Below, piece by piece: positions 25,702 through 35,777 of a stretch of 63,782 nucleotides of DNA (position 1 is the stretch's first letter; each line of letters starts with the position of its first letter). A program made the position numbers and the translations under genes. The stretch lies in NCBI GenBank assembly GCA_016930775.1, contig JAFGGB010000112.1, forward strand, positions 1 through 63,782. Direction: 5' to 3'. The stretch is from Deltaproteobacteria bacterium. Lineage in GTDB: Bacteria; Desulfobacterota; Syntrophia; Syntrophales; UBA2210. Below the pieces are notes generated by a model. The model searched no databases. It was not told where the DNA came from and saw only the letters and a list, made by a program, of their open reading frames with translations.

Positions 25702-25730
25702 CTAATAGTCAATTTATCAATCTTTGTCAA
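25702..25730 (-). promoter_or_regulatory. Promoter of rplM-rpsI
   Basis: Minus strand TTGACA (25725-25730), a 17-base spacer, and TATTAG (25702-25707). The -35 is perfect and the -10 keeps four of six bases. It lies in the short gap between lptD and rplM, directly upstream of the rplM ATG. Confidence 0.6.
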
Positions 25731-25755
25731 GATAAATATCGGCTATGGCACGAAG

Positions 25756-27939
25756 CTAAAAGGATGGCGCCCGCGCCGAGGCTTCGCCTATTGTGCCGAG
25801 ACCCAAGAGGTTCAGCATAAGCATGTAGCGGCGGTCGCCGGGTTGATCGGAGTAGATCAATGAGAGCGACCAGCATTGTCGACGGATTTCAAGCCCATAG
25901 CTCTGATCGAGGGTTCTGTCCTCCAAGAGACTTCGTCTGTAAATGTAACTCGCATCGAGAGCATCGACTATTCTTACTCTGGCCGAAAGGTTGACTTCCT
26001 CTATGGAAGAACGGGAATATCGGTACTCGGCGGAAAGAACGTCGCCTCTCGCGTCGCTGACCGCCAGGTAACAGTTCGTAGCATTCCAGTCGCCGCTGTA
26101 GGCATCGATCTGAAAATCGGCGTTGACCACAGCATAACGGCAAGGATCGATGGTGAGATCGACGAAGATGTCGCCGAGGGGTCTGCGTTCATCGCCGGCG
26201 CTCCTGAGAGACCTGGTGGATTCAAGGCAGTTATAAGTCTGGCTTATTTTGAGTCTCAGCAATTCCCTGTACGATGTAACGCCCGCCGAAAGATTTCGTC
26301 CGATAAGCGTTGTGAGCAGGGAATATATGATATCGCTTGACGAACCGATCTCATCGACGAAGTCCGGCCGGTCGTCCTGGCCCACAAGGGGCGTGTACCG
26401 GTATTCCACTTCCGGTTTCACGGAGTGCTTTAACCGTTCATAGCCGCCAAATCCTGCATCGAAAATACGGAAAATTTCCGTCGATGCGCGAACCCCTGCG
26501 GTAAAAAGCCCCCTGCTGCCGCCCATGTCTTCGGAGATCCCATCGGAATGACTGCTGTCCCAGGCTGTCCCGATGATCGTAACGTACGGCATCAGCTGCA
26601 CGGGAACATCCGGGCCAAGGGTGGCTGAAAAAGTGGGTCGAACATCGACTGTCTGTCCGCGGTATCCCTCCGTTCGGTAGAAATTATTATAGAGGGAATC
26701 GACTGCAAAGAGAACAGATGGACCGAAGAGAGATCTTGTCGGTACGGTCACGGCTATTTCGGGATAGCGCTGGAGCGTCCCGTCGTTGGAGTCGCTTTGA
26801 AGATTGTCCGCATACTGGGCGAAAACCGTGAGGTTAGCCGCCGGCCAATCCTTGACGAGCCGTGCCGACGAATCCAGAAAAGGCAGAGACTCGTCGGCCA
26901 AAAAGGAAACCCTGCCAAAGCGTTTCTCCTCGCCTTGAAGGTAGTGATCAAGATAGTAATTATAGGATTCGAAATCTCTGAAATACCAGGGATCGGAAAC
27001 CTTGCGGAGATCCGTCCTGAAGAACCATCCCGACGGCAAAGACGTCTCGTGGTTGACATACCATGACCAGCGGTCCTCGCCGTCTGTCCATGACCGTTCA
27101 AGGCCTGTGGGATTAACTTCGATCACTTTTTTATTATCGCGAAGCCAGTCGCCATAGACTGTGCCGAACGAGCGATCTCCGACGACATACCGAACCTCCA
27201 CTCCCTCCTGAAAACCCCGTTTGTCCATATATCTCTGGTAGAATGTGGCATCGGCGCTATCCGAAAACGCCCAGTAGAAGGGAAGAACGATGTCCCAGCC
27301 ATGTTTGTCCTGAGAATAGGTGATCCGAGGGAAGAGCAGTCCCGACTGCCGCGTCGTTTTCGCCGGAAAGATGAGGTAGGGAAGGTAGAGTACGGGAACG
27401 TTCTTCACCTGGAAGGTCATGTCTTTGACGAACCCGTAACCGTCGACGGTAACGTCAACCTCCTTGCCGCTGAAACGCCAGTCGGGGCGCGCTCCGTCAC
27501 AGGAGCTCACCGTTGCGTCAGTGGCGTAGTACGACTGATCAGCCGTCCTGGCAATCGTTGATCCTGTGATGTAAAGATGATTCTCATGGAAAAAAAGCTG
27601 ACCGTTCGTCAGCAGGGCTCTTTCTGTAAGGACGTTATATGTGGCGCGGCCGGCGCTGAGCACATCGCCGTCTTTTGTAAGTTCGACGGACCCCTCGGCA
27701 TCGATTGACCCGGACGATTCCTCGTAAATGATTTTATCGGCCGTAAGACGTCCGCCATCATAGGATACTTCCACGTTGCCTTCGGCTCTATACCGTTTAT
27801 TGTCGCTTTCATAGCTTAAAGAGTCGGCTTGGATCGTTACCGGGGTCTGAAGGGCCGCCGGGTCTGCACCGTAAACCCCCTCGGAAATACCGACGGCGAT
27901 GAAAGCAAAAATAAGAAGGATGGCTGCAGGTCCTCTCAC
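25756..27939 (-). CDS. lptD: LPS-assembly protein LptD (OstA)
   Basis: This 727-residue outer-membrane protein inserts lipopolysaccharide at the cell surface with LptE. A signal peptide (LLIFAFIAVGISEGVYGA) precedes an N-terminal OstA jellyroll (about 35-150: VTIQADSLSYESDNKRYRAE, GRATYNVLTERALLTN), and the remainder is the LptD beta-barrel, with VLYLPYLIFPAKTTRQSGLL at the join. The start is GTG at 27939 after GGAG. Cysteines are scattered, and I cannot confirm the paired disulphides known in E. coli. Its presence shows a Gram-negative, LPS-bearing envelope. Transcribed toward rplM, 73 bases after folC begins its neighbouring unit. Confidence 0.92.
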   Translation of the reverse strand: MRGPAAILLIFAFIAVGISEGVYGADPAALQTPVTIQADSLSYESDNKRYRAEGNVEVSYDGGRLTADKIIYEESSGSIDAEGSVELTKDGDVLSAGRATYNVLTERALLTNGQLFFHENHLYITGSTIARTADQSYYATDATVSSCDGARPDWRFSGKEVDVTVDGYGFVKDMTFQVKNVPVLYLPYLIFPAKTTRQSGLLFPRITYSQDKHGWDIVLPFYWAFSDSADATFYQRYMDKRGFQEGVEVRYVVGDRSFGTVYGDWLRDNKKVIEVNPTGLERSWTDGEDRWSWYVNHETSLPSGWFFRTDLRKVSDPWYFRDFESYNYYLDHYLQGEEKRFGRVSFLADESLPFLDSSARLVKDWPAANLTVFAQYADNLQSDSNDGTLQRYPEIAVTVPTRSLFGPSVLFAVDSLYNNFYRTEGYRGQTVDVRPTFSATLGPDVPVQLMPYVTIIGTAWDSSHSDGISEDMGGSRGLFTAGVRASTEIFRIFDAGFGGYERLKHSVKPEVEYRYTPLVGQDDRPDFVDEIGSSSDIIYSLLTTLIGRNLSAGVTSYRELLRLKISQTYNCLESTRSLRSAGDERRPLGDIFVDLTIDPCRYAVVNADFQIDAYSGDWNATNCYLAVSDARGDVLSAEYRYSRSSIEEVNLSARVRIVDALDASYIYRRSLLEDRTLDQSYGLEIRRQCWSLSLIYSDQPGDRRYMLMLNLLGLGTIGEASARAPSF

Positions 27940-28012
27940 GGGGAATCTCCTTCAGATTCAATCAAGATTTCAACAACAAGGAGGTTGCGGTTGTGTACAT
28001 ATCATAATCCGA

Positions 28013-29281
28013 TCAGTTGCAAAAGAATAAAGGAAATGAAGCCCGCAGCGCGCCCACGAGGTAGAGCGATCCTGTAATGCAGATGAGATCGCCGTCGGCG
28101 GCTTCTTTACAGGCGAGTCGGAGTGCGTCCTGGCAGTCGTATTCAACGTCGATCCATCGATGACGCTCTGCGGCAACGGATGCAAGCACAGCAGGATCGA
28201 GACCGCGAGGTTCCGGGGGCCTTGTAAAAATAAGCCTCGCAGCCGTTCGGCAGAGACGCCTGACCATTGTCCGATAACCCTTGTCCCGGAGAACGCCGGC
28301 GATGAAGATAATGCGTTTGCCCGGATAATACTCGATGAGCGAGCGACACAGCGCTTCAATGCCGGCCGGATTGTGAGCTCCATCGGCAATTATAAGAGGT
28401 CTATCGGACAGCACTTCGAACCGGCCGGGCCAACAGACCTTCGACAACCCTTCTCTGAGGGATTTTTCAGAGACAGGAAAACCTGTGCGCTTCAGCGCTT
28501 CAATTGCCGTTATGGCAAGTCCTGCGTTGTCGACCTGGTGGAGGCCGCGCAAACCTGAAACAATTCTGCCATAGCAGGAAGTCGACCCTCTATACGTGAA
28601 ACTGCCATCCTCGTGACGGCCGACACGAAAATCACGACCTCTCTGGTACAGCCGGGCATGTCGTTCAAGGGCCGTATTTTCGATGATGCCGCGGGCGGGA
28701 TTCCGCCGCACTCCTGAAATAACGACGGCGCCTCCTTTTATTATGCCTGCCTTTTCGGCGGCAATTGCGGCAAGGGTCCTGCCTAGATAATCCTGATGAT
28801 CAAGACCTATTGTCGTTATGACGGAAAGCTTTGCAGGGGCTACATTCGTTGCGTCATACCGACCGCCCATCCCCACCTCAAGAACGGCGACATCGACGGG
28901 CCTTCTGGAGAAATAGATAAAGGCGAGCGCCGTGGCGAATTCAAAATAGGTAATGTCTTCTCCAACAAAGGAACGGAAAGCGCTCACAAGCGCAGAGAGG
29001 TCGTCGGCGGAAATCGGCTCGCCGTTAATACATATTCGTTCGCGGAAATCAGAGAGATGTGGAGAAGTATAGAGACCAACGGCATATCCTGCACTATGGA
29101 GGACCGAGGCGATCATTGCCGATACCGATCCTTTGCCATTGGTGCCGCCGATCAACACCGATGGAACTTTCAGTTGCGGATCTCCGATTGAGGCAAGAAA
29201 ACGCGAAACAGCCTCGAGGCCAGGACGTATGCCACGGACAGAGAGTGTGTGAAGAAAATCCACGGCATCGTTTTTGATCAT
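28013..29281 (-). CDS. folC: Folylpolyglutamate synthase / dihydrofolate synthase
   Basis: This 422-residue Mur-ligase-family enzyme adds glutamate to folates and, in many bacteria, to dihydropteroate. The ATP-binding loop GGTNGKGSVSAMI sits at about residues 44-56. SPHLSDFRERI binds folate, and VLEVGMGGRYDATN and TTIGLDHQDYLGRTLAAIAAEKAGI are family signatures. The C-terminal domain has DGAHNPAGIEAL. The protein is full length. It starts right after the terminator of the small EF-Tu-like gene and is followed 73 bases later by lptD. Confidence 0.93.
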   Translation of the reverse strand: MIKNDAVDFLHTLSVRGIRPGLEAVSRFLASIGDPQLKVPSVLIGGTNGKGSVSAMIASVLHSAGYAVGLYTSPHLSDFRERICINGEPISADDLSALVSAFRSFVGEDITYFEFATALAFIYFSRRPVDVAVLEVGMGGRYDATNVAPAKLSVITTIGLDHQDYLGRTLAAIAAEKAGIIKGGAVVISGVRRNPARGIIENTALERHARLYQRGRDFRVGRHEDGSFTYRGSTSCYGRIVSGLRGLHQVDNAGLAITAIEALKRTGFPVSEKSLREGLSKVCWPGRFEVLSDRPLIIADGAHNPAGIEALCRSLIEYYPGKRIIFIAGVLRDKGYRTMVRRLCRTAARLIFTRPPEPRGLDPAVLASVAAERHRWIDVEYDCQDALRLACKEAADGDLICITGSLYLVGALRASFPLFFCN

Positions 29282-29295
29282 CGGGATGTCCGATT

Positions 29296-29328
29296 AAAAA
29301 CCATGGAAGTTCCCGGGAACTTCCATGG
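29296..29328 (-). terminator. Terminator after the EF-Tu domain-2-like gene
   Basis: A perfect 28-base palindrome (29301-29328, ends CCATGG, centre CCCGGG) is followed on the minus strand by five T (29296-29300). It lies 26 bases past the stop of the small gene and just before folC. Confidence 0.85.
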
Positions 29329-29354
29329 CCGAGACTCGAAGGGTTAAATATCAA

Positions 29355-29615
29355 TTATCCAGGGGTTGCCTTGAACATCTCGTCTCCTGGACGAACCCTG
29401 TCGCTGACCTTGATGCCGATAAAATCACCGGGAACCGCCCTGGCGACCTGCTGATTGTTAACCTCCATGGAATCGACGGTCTGCTCAAAATCAGTCGTGT
29501 GCCCCATGAATTTTATTGTATCGCCGACAGCAAGCTCTCCTGCGGTTATCTTAACGGCGGCGACGCTCGGTTTAGTAAAAAATTTGACTACCTCTCCGAC
29601 TTTTTCCTCTGCCAT
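29355..29615 (-). CDS. Free-standing EF-Tu domain-2-like small protein
   Basis: The 86 residues resemble only the second, beta-barrel domain of translational GTPases: KVGEVVKFFTKPSVAAVKIT, GELAVGDTIKFMG, then DSMEVNNQQV and AVPGDFIGIKVSD, the last like the GDNVGVLLRG segment of EF-Tu. There is no G domain and no nucleotide motif, and the frame is complete with AAGGAGG before the ATG, so it is not a relic of tuf. Similar orphan proteins are annotated in other anaerobes as translation elongation factor-like, without known function. It lies between the end of the ribosomal-protein run and folC and has its own terminator. Confidence 0.75.
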   Translation of the reverse strand: MAEEKVGEVVKFFTKPSVAAVKITAGELAVGDTIKFMGHTTDFEQTVDSMEVNNQQVARAVPGDFIGIKVSDRVRPGDEMFKATPG

Positions 29616-29731
29616 GATTCACCCTCCTTGCGAAGCTGATCAGTGCGCGACGTTGGCAACAGTCGTTGCGGCTTTCTGAAACTATTCTTTACAGTATCGG
29701 TGTATATCGGAGGTGAGGAAAAATCAAGATG

Positions 29732-29762
29732 AAAAAGGGGTAAGGATCGGATCCCTTACCCC
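29732..29762 (-). terminator. Terminator of the S10-spc-alpha gene run
   Basis: Minus strand nine-pair stem GGGGTAAGG/CCTTACCCC with an eight-base loop, followed by five T. It lies 28 bases past rplQ and closes the ribosomal-protein transcript. Confidence 0.9.
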
Positions 29763-29790
29763 TCATTGCGGCGAGTTGCTGCTGAACAAA

Positions 29791-30294
29791 TTATTTTGCT
29801 TCTGGAGCTGCCTGCTGGCTTTCCTCTTTCGTCTTTGTTTCTGGAGCCTTCGTTTTCTTCTTGCCCTGGGATCGTCTTACGGGTTTTTGAGTGGCTTTCT
29901 TCTCTTTTTTAACTCCCGCTTTCTCGGCAGTCTTTCCTTCTGCGGGAATCAGTTCAATAACGGAGAGCAGAGCATTGTCGCCAGGCCGCTCGGCTTTTTT
30001 CATGATCCTGGTATAACCGCCTGCACGCTCACGATAGCGGTCCGAAAGTTCGTCAAACACTTTTGCTGCCACGGCCGTATCGCGAATGAATGCCAAGGCT
30101 TTTCGCCTGGCATGCAGACTGCCCTTCTTGCCGAGTGTTATCATTTTCTCGGCGACGCTCCGCAGAACTTTTGCTTTGGCGTCGGTAGTCGTTATCTTCT
30201 CATGCCTGAAGAGAGACGTCACCATATTTCTGAGCATAGCTCTCCGGTGACTTGATGTCCGTCCCAGTTTTTTAGTTGCATTCCTGTGACGCAT
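29791..30294 (-). CDS. rplQ: Ribosomal protein L17 with a long basic C-terminal tail
   Basis: The first 115 residues are standard L17 ([48 protein letters not shown]). About 50 more residues form a low-complexity tail rich in Lys, Ala, Glu and Gln with [10 protein letters not shown] and [10 protein letters not shown]. Total length of 167 exceeds the usual 115-130. L17 sits by the peptide exit tunnel, and the tail is probably disordered. It is the last gene of the alpha operon, after rpoA, and is followed by a terminator. Confidence 0.95.
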   Translation of the reverse strand: MRHRNATKKLGRTSSHRRAMLRNMVTSLFRHEKITTTDAKAKVLRSVAEKMITLGKKGSLHARRKALAFIRDTAVAAKVFDELSDRYRERAGGYTRIMKKAERPGDNALLSVIELIPAEGKTAEKAGVKKEKKATQKPVRRSQGKKKTKAPETKTKEESQQAAPEAK

Positions 30295-30321
30295 GATCCC
30301 CTATTCCTTTCAACAATATCA

Positions 30322-31317
30322 CTATTCTTCGTCGTTCTGAATCGATTCGGGAGAAAAATCTATTTTCATTCCCAGGGATAGTCCCATTTCGCCAAGCATG
30401 TCTTTTATTTCGTTCAGGGACTTTCTTCCAAAGTTCTTCGTCTTCAACATCTCCAACTCAGTCTTCTGAACCAATTCTCCTATGAACTGAATGCCTGCAT
30501 TTTTCAAGCAGTTAGCAGAGCGAACCGAAAGTTCCAGCTCGTCAACGCTCTTGAAAAGGTTCTCATTCAGTTCATCCAGATTGTCTATTCTCTCCGAGTC
30601 TCCGAATTCATCGGATTCATCAAAGTTGATGAATGCGTCGAGCTGATCCTTCAGTATTTTTGCTGCATAGGCTACCGCATCCTCGGGATAAACACTGCCG
30701 TCCGTCCATACTTCCATTGAAAGACGGTCGTAGTCAGTCATCTGACCCACTCGCGCATTTGTTACGGTATGGGTTACCTTCCTGATCGGTGAAAAGGATG
30801 CGTCGATATTGATTGTTCCCTCAGGTTGATCAACCTCGGGATCCCGGTTCGCCGGCACATATCCCTTACCCAATTTTACAACCATTTCTGCCTTCAAATG
30901 GCCCTTTTCTGAAAGGGTTGCAATATAGTGATCTGGATTGAGAACCTCGACATTTCCGTCTGTCTTGATGTCTCGAGCCCTTATCTCGCCCGGTTTCGTG
31001 ACATCGAAATAAATCTTCCGCTTCTCCTCGCCATGAAGTTTAAGGCGCACTTCCTTCAAGTTCATGATTATGTTGATCACGTCTTCTTTGACGCCCGGAA
31101 TAGTTGAAAACTCATGGTGCACGCCGTCAAACCGCACCGACACGATTGCTGCTCCGTGAATCGACGAGAGGAGAACTCGCCTTATTGAATTTCCAAGGGT
31201 TGTACCGAACCCCTTTTCCAGCGGTTGACAGTCGAATTCACCGTAAAAGGGCGTGTGCGTCTTCTCGTCGACTTCGATACGCTTCGGTTTTATAAGGCTC
31301 CGCCAATTTCTCTGCAT
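30322..31317 (-). CDS. rpoA: RNA polymerase alpha subunit
   Basis: This 331-residue assembly platform of RNA polymerase has an N-terminal dimerisation domain (about 1-230, with [25 protein letters not shown]), a flexible acidic linker ([15 protein letters not shown]) and a C-terminal domain (about 255-325, [37 protein letters not shown]) that binds UP-element DNA and activators. Length is normal. It lies between rpsD and rplQ in the usual alpha order. Confidence 0.97.
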   Translation of the reverse strand: MQRNWRSLIKPKRIEVDEKTHTPFYGEFDCQPLEKGFGTTLGNSIRRVLLSSIHGAAIVSVRFDGVHHEFSTIPGVKEDVINIIMNLKEVRLKLHGEEKRKIYFDVTKPGEIRARDIKTDGNVEVLNPDHYIATLSEKGHLKAEMVVKLGKGYVPANRDPEVDQPEGTINIDASFSPIRKVTHTVTNARVGQMTDYDRLSMEVWTDGSVYPEDAVAYAAKILKDQLDAFINFDESDEFGDSERIDNLDELNENLFKSVDELELSVRSANCLKNAGIQFIGELVQKTELEMLKTKNFGRKSLNEIKDMLGEMGLSLGMKIDFSPESIQNDEE

Positions 31318-31371
31318 CGTCTACATTCCTCGTTTGCTTTCGGTGCTCTTTCTTGGAGTAAAATTCCACCA

Positions 31372-31998
31372 CTACTTGGAGTAAAATTCCACCACCAATT
31401 GTTCCTGGATCGGCATAGTCAATTCTTCACGGGTCGGCAGTACCTTAACTTTTCCCAGGAAGTTGGTTTTGTCGAGTTCGAGCCACTGGGGCACGCCCCG
31501 ACGGGCTACCGTTTCCATAGCTTCAATAATCCGGGTCATAGAACGGCTTTTCTCCTTCACCTGAATGGCATCTCCCACCCTGACCAGATAGGAGGGGATA
31601 TTCACCTTCCTGCCATTGACAGTGAAGTGGTTGTGCAGGACGAGTTGCCTCGCTTCGTTCCTCGAATTCGCAAAACCCAGGCGATATACCATATTGTCAA
31701 GCCGCTGCTCCAGAAGGAGAAGGAGGTGGGTGCCCGTCACGCCTTTTCGGCGTTCGGCTTCCTCGAAGTATCTCCGGAAGGTGTTTTCCACCAGACCAAA
31801 GATCCTTTTCAATCTCTGCTTCTCCCGGAGCTGGATTCCATAGTCAGATTTTTTTCTCCGAAGTTGGCCATGCTCACCCGGTGCATAGTTCCTGCGCTCA
31901 AAGGCGCATTTCTCTGTATAGCAACGATCCCCCTTCAAAAAGAGCTTGGAACCCTCGCCTCTACAGAGCCGGCATAATGATTCATTATAACGTGCCAA
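31372..31998 (-). CDS. rpsD: Ribosomal protein S4, zinc-binding form
   Basis: A 208-residue primary 16S rRNA binder and, in many bacteria, translational repressor of the alpha operon. The N-terminus keeps a four-cysteine zinc knuckle (CRLCRGEG ... [11 protein letters not shown]), the ancestral C+ form. The S4 RNA-binding domain ([28 protein letters not shown]) is intact. It follows rpsK by 45 bases and precedes rpoA. Confidence 0.97.
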   Translation of the reverse strand: MARYNESLCRLCRGEGSKLFLKGDRCYTEKCAFERRNYAPGEHGQLRRKKSDYGIQLREKQRLKRIFGLVENTFRRYFEEAERRKGVTGTHLLLLLEQRLDNMVYRLGFANSRNEARQLVLHNHFTVNGRKVNIPSYLVRVGDAIQVKEKSRSMTRIIEAMETVARRGVPQWLELDKTNFLGKVKVLPTREELTMPIQEQLVVEFYSK

Positions 31999-32043
31999 AG
32001 CAGTCCTCCCTGTTAACCAGAGTCATTGAATGTAAGATTCTCC

Positions 32044-32436
32044 TCAGACGCGGCGGCGTTTCGGCGGCCGACAGCCATTATGAGGGATTGGGGTCACATC
32101 CTTTATCATTGTAACTGTCACTCCGGCGGCTTGAATGGCTCTCAAGGCCGCTTCTCTTCCGGCGCCGGGACCTGTAAGGTATACCTTTACTGTCCTGAGA
32201 CCAAAAACCCTTGCTTTCTTCACTGCATCGGCAGCCGTCATTTGGGCGGCGAAAGGAGTGCTCTTTCGTGACCCTTTGAAATTATTCACACCCGCCGATG
32301 ACCACGAAATAACATTCCCGGAAAGGTCGGTAATCGTCACGACCGTATTGTTAAAGGTCGATTGTATATGAGCGATACCCTCGGTAATATTTTTCTTTTC
32401 TTTTCTCTTAGCCGTTCTCTGAGTGGGCCGGGCCAT
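32044..32436 (-). CDS. rpsK: Ribosomal protein S11
   Basis: A 130-residue platform protein of the small subunit. Diagnostic parts are [56 protein letters not shown] and the conserved end [18 protein letters not shown]. Nine bases separate it from rpsM upstream. Confidence 0.97.
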   Translation of the reverse strand: MARPTQRTAKRKEKKNITEGIAHIQSTFNNTVVTITDLSGNVISWSSAGVNNFKGSRKSTPFAAQMTAADAVKKARVFGLRTVKVYLTGPGAGREAALRAIQAAGVTVTMIKDVTPIPHNGCRPPKRRRV

Positions 32437-32445
32437 GTTTCCTCC

Positions 32446-32814
32446 TTACTTCTTGCGTCCGCCTATGGCGCGTCGTGGTCCTTTTCTCGTACGGGCGTTC
32501 GTCTTTGTTCGCTGACCCCGTGCCGGAAGACCCCTGCGATGCCTGAGTCCTCGATATGCGCCGATGTCCATGAGTCTTTTTATCGACATCGCAATTTCTC
32601 TGCGGAGGTCGCCTTCGACCTTATGACTCTTATCTATTTCCCGCCGGACCGCGGAGACTTCATCGTCCAGGAGATCTTCCGTCTTCTTCCCCGGATTGAC
32701 CCCTGCGTTCCTCAATATCTCCAGGGCCGTAGTGCGCCCTATCCCATAGATATAGGTTAGGGCTATTTCTAAACGCTTGTTCTTTGGCAAATCAACGCCA
32801 GCTATTCGAGCCAC
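32446..32814 (-). CDS. rpsM: Ribosomal protein S13
   Basis: A 122-residue head protein of the small subunit that touches P-site tRNA and bridges to the large subunit. [25 protein letters not shown] and the basic tail [27 protein letters not shown] are diagnostic. It lies 19 bases after rpmJ and leads rpsK and rpsD in the alpha set. Confidence 0.97.
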   Translation of the reverse strand: MARIAGVDLPKNKRLEIALTYIYGIGRTTALEILRNAGVNPGKKTEDLLDDEVSAVRREIDKSHKVEGDLRREIAMSIKRLMDIGAYRGLRHRRGLPARGQRTKTNARTRKGPRRAIGGRKK

Positions 32815-32833
32815 GTGGTAAACCTCCTGTTGA

Positions 32834-32947
32834 TCAACCTTGCCGCTGCTTGTGCTTCGGGTTCTCGCAGATCACCCTGACTACACCGCACCGCCTGATG
32901 ATTTTACACTTCTCGCACATCTTTTTTACTGATGAACGCACTTTCAC
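32834..32947 (-). CDS. rpmJ: Ribosomal protein L36, zinc-binding form
   Basis: A 37-residue protein, [20 protein letters not shown] at the start, with the zinc ligands Cys11, Cys14, Cys27 and His32 and the ending NPKHKQRQG. The start is GTG at 32947 and the stop TGA at 32834-32836. It occupies its standard place between infA and rpsM, 25 bases after infA. Confidence 0.95.
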   Translation of the reverse strand: MKVRSSVKKMCEKCKIIRRCGVVRVICENPKHKQRQG

Positions 32948-32972
32948 TGTTTTGACTCCGTTTCGTCACCTG

Positions 32973-33191
32973 TTATTTGGCGCGATAGACGATTCTGCCA
33001 CGCGTCAGATCATAGGGGGAAAGTTCCACCGTCACCCGGTCTCCGGGCAGGATCTTAATATAGTGCATCCTCATCTTTCCCGATATATGCGCAAGGACGC
33101 GGTGCCCATTATCTAACTCAACGCGAAACATGGCGTTAGGGAGGGGTTCAAGTACTTTTCCTTCAACAACAATTGAGTCCTCTTTAGCCAT
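32973..33191 (-). CDS. infA: Translation initiation factor IF-1
   Basis: A 72-residue OB-fold factor that blocks the A site during initiation. [29 protein letters not shown] and [31 protein letters not shown] are near-consensus. It lies 37 bases after map and precedes rpmJ. Confidence 0.97.
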   Translation of the reverse strand: MAKEDSIVVEGKVLEPLPNAMFRVELDNGHRVLAHISGKMRMHYIKILPGDRVTVELSPYDLTRGRIVYRAK

Positions 33192-33228
33192 ATACTGTTA
33201 CTGTTCCTCTCGCTCTCTTGCGGGCATT

Positions 33229-33984
33229 TCAGTTGCCATCCACGGCGCTCAAAACTATTGCACCCCTGCTCGTTACGGCAACGGTGTGCTCAAAATGAGC
33301 GGAGAGCTTGCCATCCCGTGTCACCACTGTCCATTCATCCTCTTTTACCTTCACCTCGTAAGATCCCTCATTTACCATCGGCTCGATCGCAAGAACCATC
33401 CCTTCCTTCAGTTCGATGCCCCGTCCTTTCCGCCCGTAATTTGGAACTGGCGGTTCCTCGTGGAGCTCTCTGCCTATGCCGTGACCGACGAAGTCTCTCA
33501 CGACAGAATATCCGGCCGTTTCTACGCATCGCTGAACGGCTGATGACACATCGCCGATTCTGTTGCCCGGCCGCACGTTCTTAATAGCCGCGGCAAGAGA
33601 CTCCCTCGTCACTGCAATGAGCCTTGCGGCATTAGCCGATATCTGTCCCACGGCTGCCGTAAGGGCCGCATCGCCGTAGAAACCTTTATAAAAGATCCCG
33701 AAGTCAAGACTTATAATATCCCCCTCTTTAAGTTCCCGATCCGAGGGCATTCCGTGCACAACTTCCTCGTTCATCGAGGTGCATAAAGAAAAGGGGTAGC
33801 CTCTGTAGCCCTTGAAGGCCGGGACTGCGCCTTTTCGACGGGCGCCTTCCTCCGCATACGCGTCAAGATCAATGGTTCTGACGCCCGGCTTGACCAACTC
33901 CGCAAGTCCGGCAAGAATTTCCGCAACAATCATGTTGCTCTGCCGAATCTGCTCAATCTCCTCCTCGGACTTCAGTATTACCAT
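33229..33984 (-). CDS. map: Methionine aminopeptidase type I
   Basis: A 251-residue metalloenzyme that removes the initiator methionine. The metal ligands fall in the expected blocks: SLDFGIFYKGFYGDAALT (two aspartates), VGHGIGRELHEEP (histidine), IEPMVNEGSY and HFEHTVAVT (glutamates). Residue HGMPSDRELKEGD holds the substrate histidine. It follows secY by 30 bases. The adk gene that often lies between them is absent here. Confidence 0.96.
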   Translation of the reverse strand: MVILKSEEEIEQIRQSNMIVAEILAGLAELVKPGVRTIDLDAYAEEGARRKGAVPAFKGYRGYPFSLCTSMNEEVVHGMPSDRELKEGDIISLDFGIFYKGFYGDAALTAAVGQISANAARLIAVTRESLAAAIKNVRPGNRIGDVSSAVQRCVETAGYSVVRDFVGHGIGRELHEEPPVPNYGRKGRGIELKEGMVLAIEPMVNEGSYEVKVKEDEWTVVTRDGKLSAHFEHTVAVTSRGAIVLSAVDGN

Positions 33985-34014
33985 TGACGGCCTTCCGGCG
34001 GCAGCATCTTCACC

Positions 34015-35322
34015 TTACCGTCTTTTCCCTACACGGCCCTTTTTCATAAACCCCTCGTACTGCCGCGTCAGAAGGTGCGTCTCGATCTGTCCCGCTGTAT
34101 CGAGCGCCACGCCAACGACAATCAAGAGAGCCGTGCCTCCGAAATAGAATGGCACGTTGAACCTGCTTATGAGAATGCTCGGCAGGACGCAAACGGCAGA
34201 CACATAGAGGGCGCCGCTGAAGGTCAGGCGCGACAAGATCCTGTCAATATATTCCGCCGTTCTCTTTCCCGGCCGGATTCCCGGCACATAGCCGCCGTAT
34301 TTTTTCATGTTATCAGCTACGTCGACGGGATTAAAGACTACAGCCGTGTAGAAATAACAGAAAAAAATGATAAAAACCACAAACAGCAGTTCATAGGCCG
34401 CCTGACCCGGCTGTAGAAAACCGGAAACGGCCTTCATCCAAGGATGAGGAACAAAGTTTGCGATGGTCGCCGGGAACATAATAATCGACGATGCAAAAAT
34501 CGGAGGAATGACTCCCGAAGTATTCAGTTTAAGTGGCAAATGCGTCGTCTGCCCTCCATACATTTTACGGCCTACGACACGTTTTGCATATTGAACTGGA
34601 ATGCGCCGCTGGCCGCTTTCCACATATACAATAAAACCCACGACGGCTACCATGAAAACAATCAGGAATACGGCAAAGAATATGCTCATTTCCCCGGTGG
34701 AAACAAGCCTCATGGTATTGACGATTCCCTCGGGACCTCGAGCAACGATTCCGGCAAAAATTATAAGAGATATGCCGTTTCCGATGCCTCGCTCAGTTAT
34801 CTGTTCTCCCAGCCACATGATGAAGGCTGTTCCCGCTGTCAGCGTAATAACCGTCATGAGACGGAACGCCCATCCGGGACTGATTACAACTGAAAGGCCC
34901 GATGGTCCTGCCATGTTCTCCAGACCGACGGCAATGCCGAACCCCTGAATGATGCTCAGCACGACGGTGCCATAGCGCGTGTACTGGGTTATCTTCCGCC
35001 GCCCCGCATCTCCTTCCTTCGACAATCGTTCGAGGTGAGGAATGACGATTGTGAGGAGCTGCAGGATAATCGACGCGCTTATGTAGGGCATGATGCCGAG
35101 AGCGAAGACTGACAAATTTCTTAAGGCGCCCCCGGCGAACATATCGAAAAGACCGAGAAGCGATCCCCGAGCCTGTTCGAAAAAGGCTGCCAGCGCCTGT
35201 GTATCGATGCCCGGCGTCGGTACGTGCGCGCCCACCCGGTAAACTGCCAGCAACAGGAACGTTAAAAGAATTCGCTTCTGCAGCTCCGGTATTTTTCCGA
35301 TATTACGAAGACCGCTTATCAC
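34015..35322 (-). CDS. secY: Preprotein translocase subunit SecY
   Basis: The 435-residue central channel protein of the Sec translocon, with ten membrane helices. The N-terminal [35 protein letters not shown], the plug region [23 protein letters not shown] and the cytoplasmic loop [21 protein letters not shown] with its ribosome/SecA contact are normal. Its ATG is two bases beyond the rplO stop, so the two are tightly coupled. SecE and SecG are also encoded in this window. Confidence 0.97.
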   Translation of the reverse strand: MISGLRNIGKIPELQKRILLTFLLLAVYRVGAHVPTPGIDTQALAAFFEQARGSLLGLFDMFAGGALRNLSVFALGIMPYISASIILQLLTIVIPHLERLSKEGDAGRRKITQYTRYGTVVLSIIQGFGIAVGLENMAGPSGLSVVISPGWAFRLMTVITLTAGTAFIMWLGEQITERGIGNGISLIIFAGIVARGPEGIVNTMRLVSTGEMSIFFAVFLIVFMVAVVGFIVYVESGQRRIPVQYAKRVVGRKMYGGQTTHLPLKLNTSGVIPPIFASSIIMFPATIANFVPHPWMKAVSGFLQPGQAAYELLFVVFIIFFCYFYTAVVFNPVDVADNMKKYGGYVPGIRPGKRTAEYIDRILSRLTFSGALYVSAVCVLPSILISRFNVPFYFGGTALLIVVGVALDTAGQIETHLLTRQYEGFMKKGRVGKRR

Positions 35323-35324
35323 CT

Positions 35325-35765
35325 TCAGATCACCTCAATTGTTCCGCCTGAAGCCTCTATTTTCTCACGCGCACTTTTGCTAAGGGCATGAACCTTCAGG
35401 GTTAGGGGGTAATCGATAGTGCCGTTTCCGAGTATTTTGAGAATATCGCCCCGCTTTTTGATAAGGCCGTTGCTCATCAGGGCGGCCATGTCAACCACGG
35501 AACCTTGAGGGAACCGATTAAGATCGCCGACGTTTACGGTTACGACATCCTTGCTGAAGTTGTTGTGGAACCCTCGCTTGGGAAGCCGCCTCGTCAGGGG
35601 CATTTGACCGCCTTCGAAAGAGGGAGACACACCGCCCCCCGAACGGGCATTTTGACCCTTAGCTCCCTTGCCGGACGTCCCGCCATGGCCGGAGCCGTCG
35701 CCTCGCCCAACTCTTTTTCTTTTATGCACCGCGCCCTTGGGCGGCTTCAGTTCGCTCAACTTCAT
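35325..35765 (-). CDS. rplO: Ribosomal protein L15
   Basis: A 146-residue late-assembly protein. The Gly/Arg-rich extension [20 protein letters not shown] and [23 protein letters not shown] penetrate 23S rRNA. The C-terminus ([22 protein letters not shown]) is standard. It lies 12 bases after rpmD and abuts secY. Confidence 0.97.
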   Translation of the reverse strand: MKLSELKPPKGAVHKRKRVGRGDGSGHGGTSGKGAKGQNARSGGGVSPSFEGGQMPLTRRLPKRGFHNNFSKDVVTVNVGDLNRFPQGSVVDMAALMSNGLIKKRGDILKILGNGTIDYPLTLKVHALSKSAREKIEASGGTIEVI

Positions 35766-35777
35766 TGTGTCACACCC

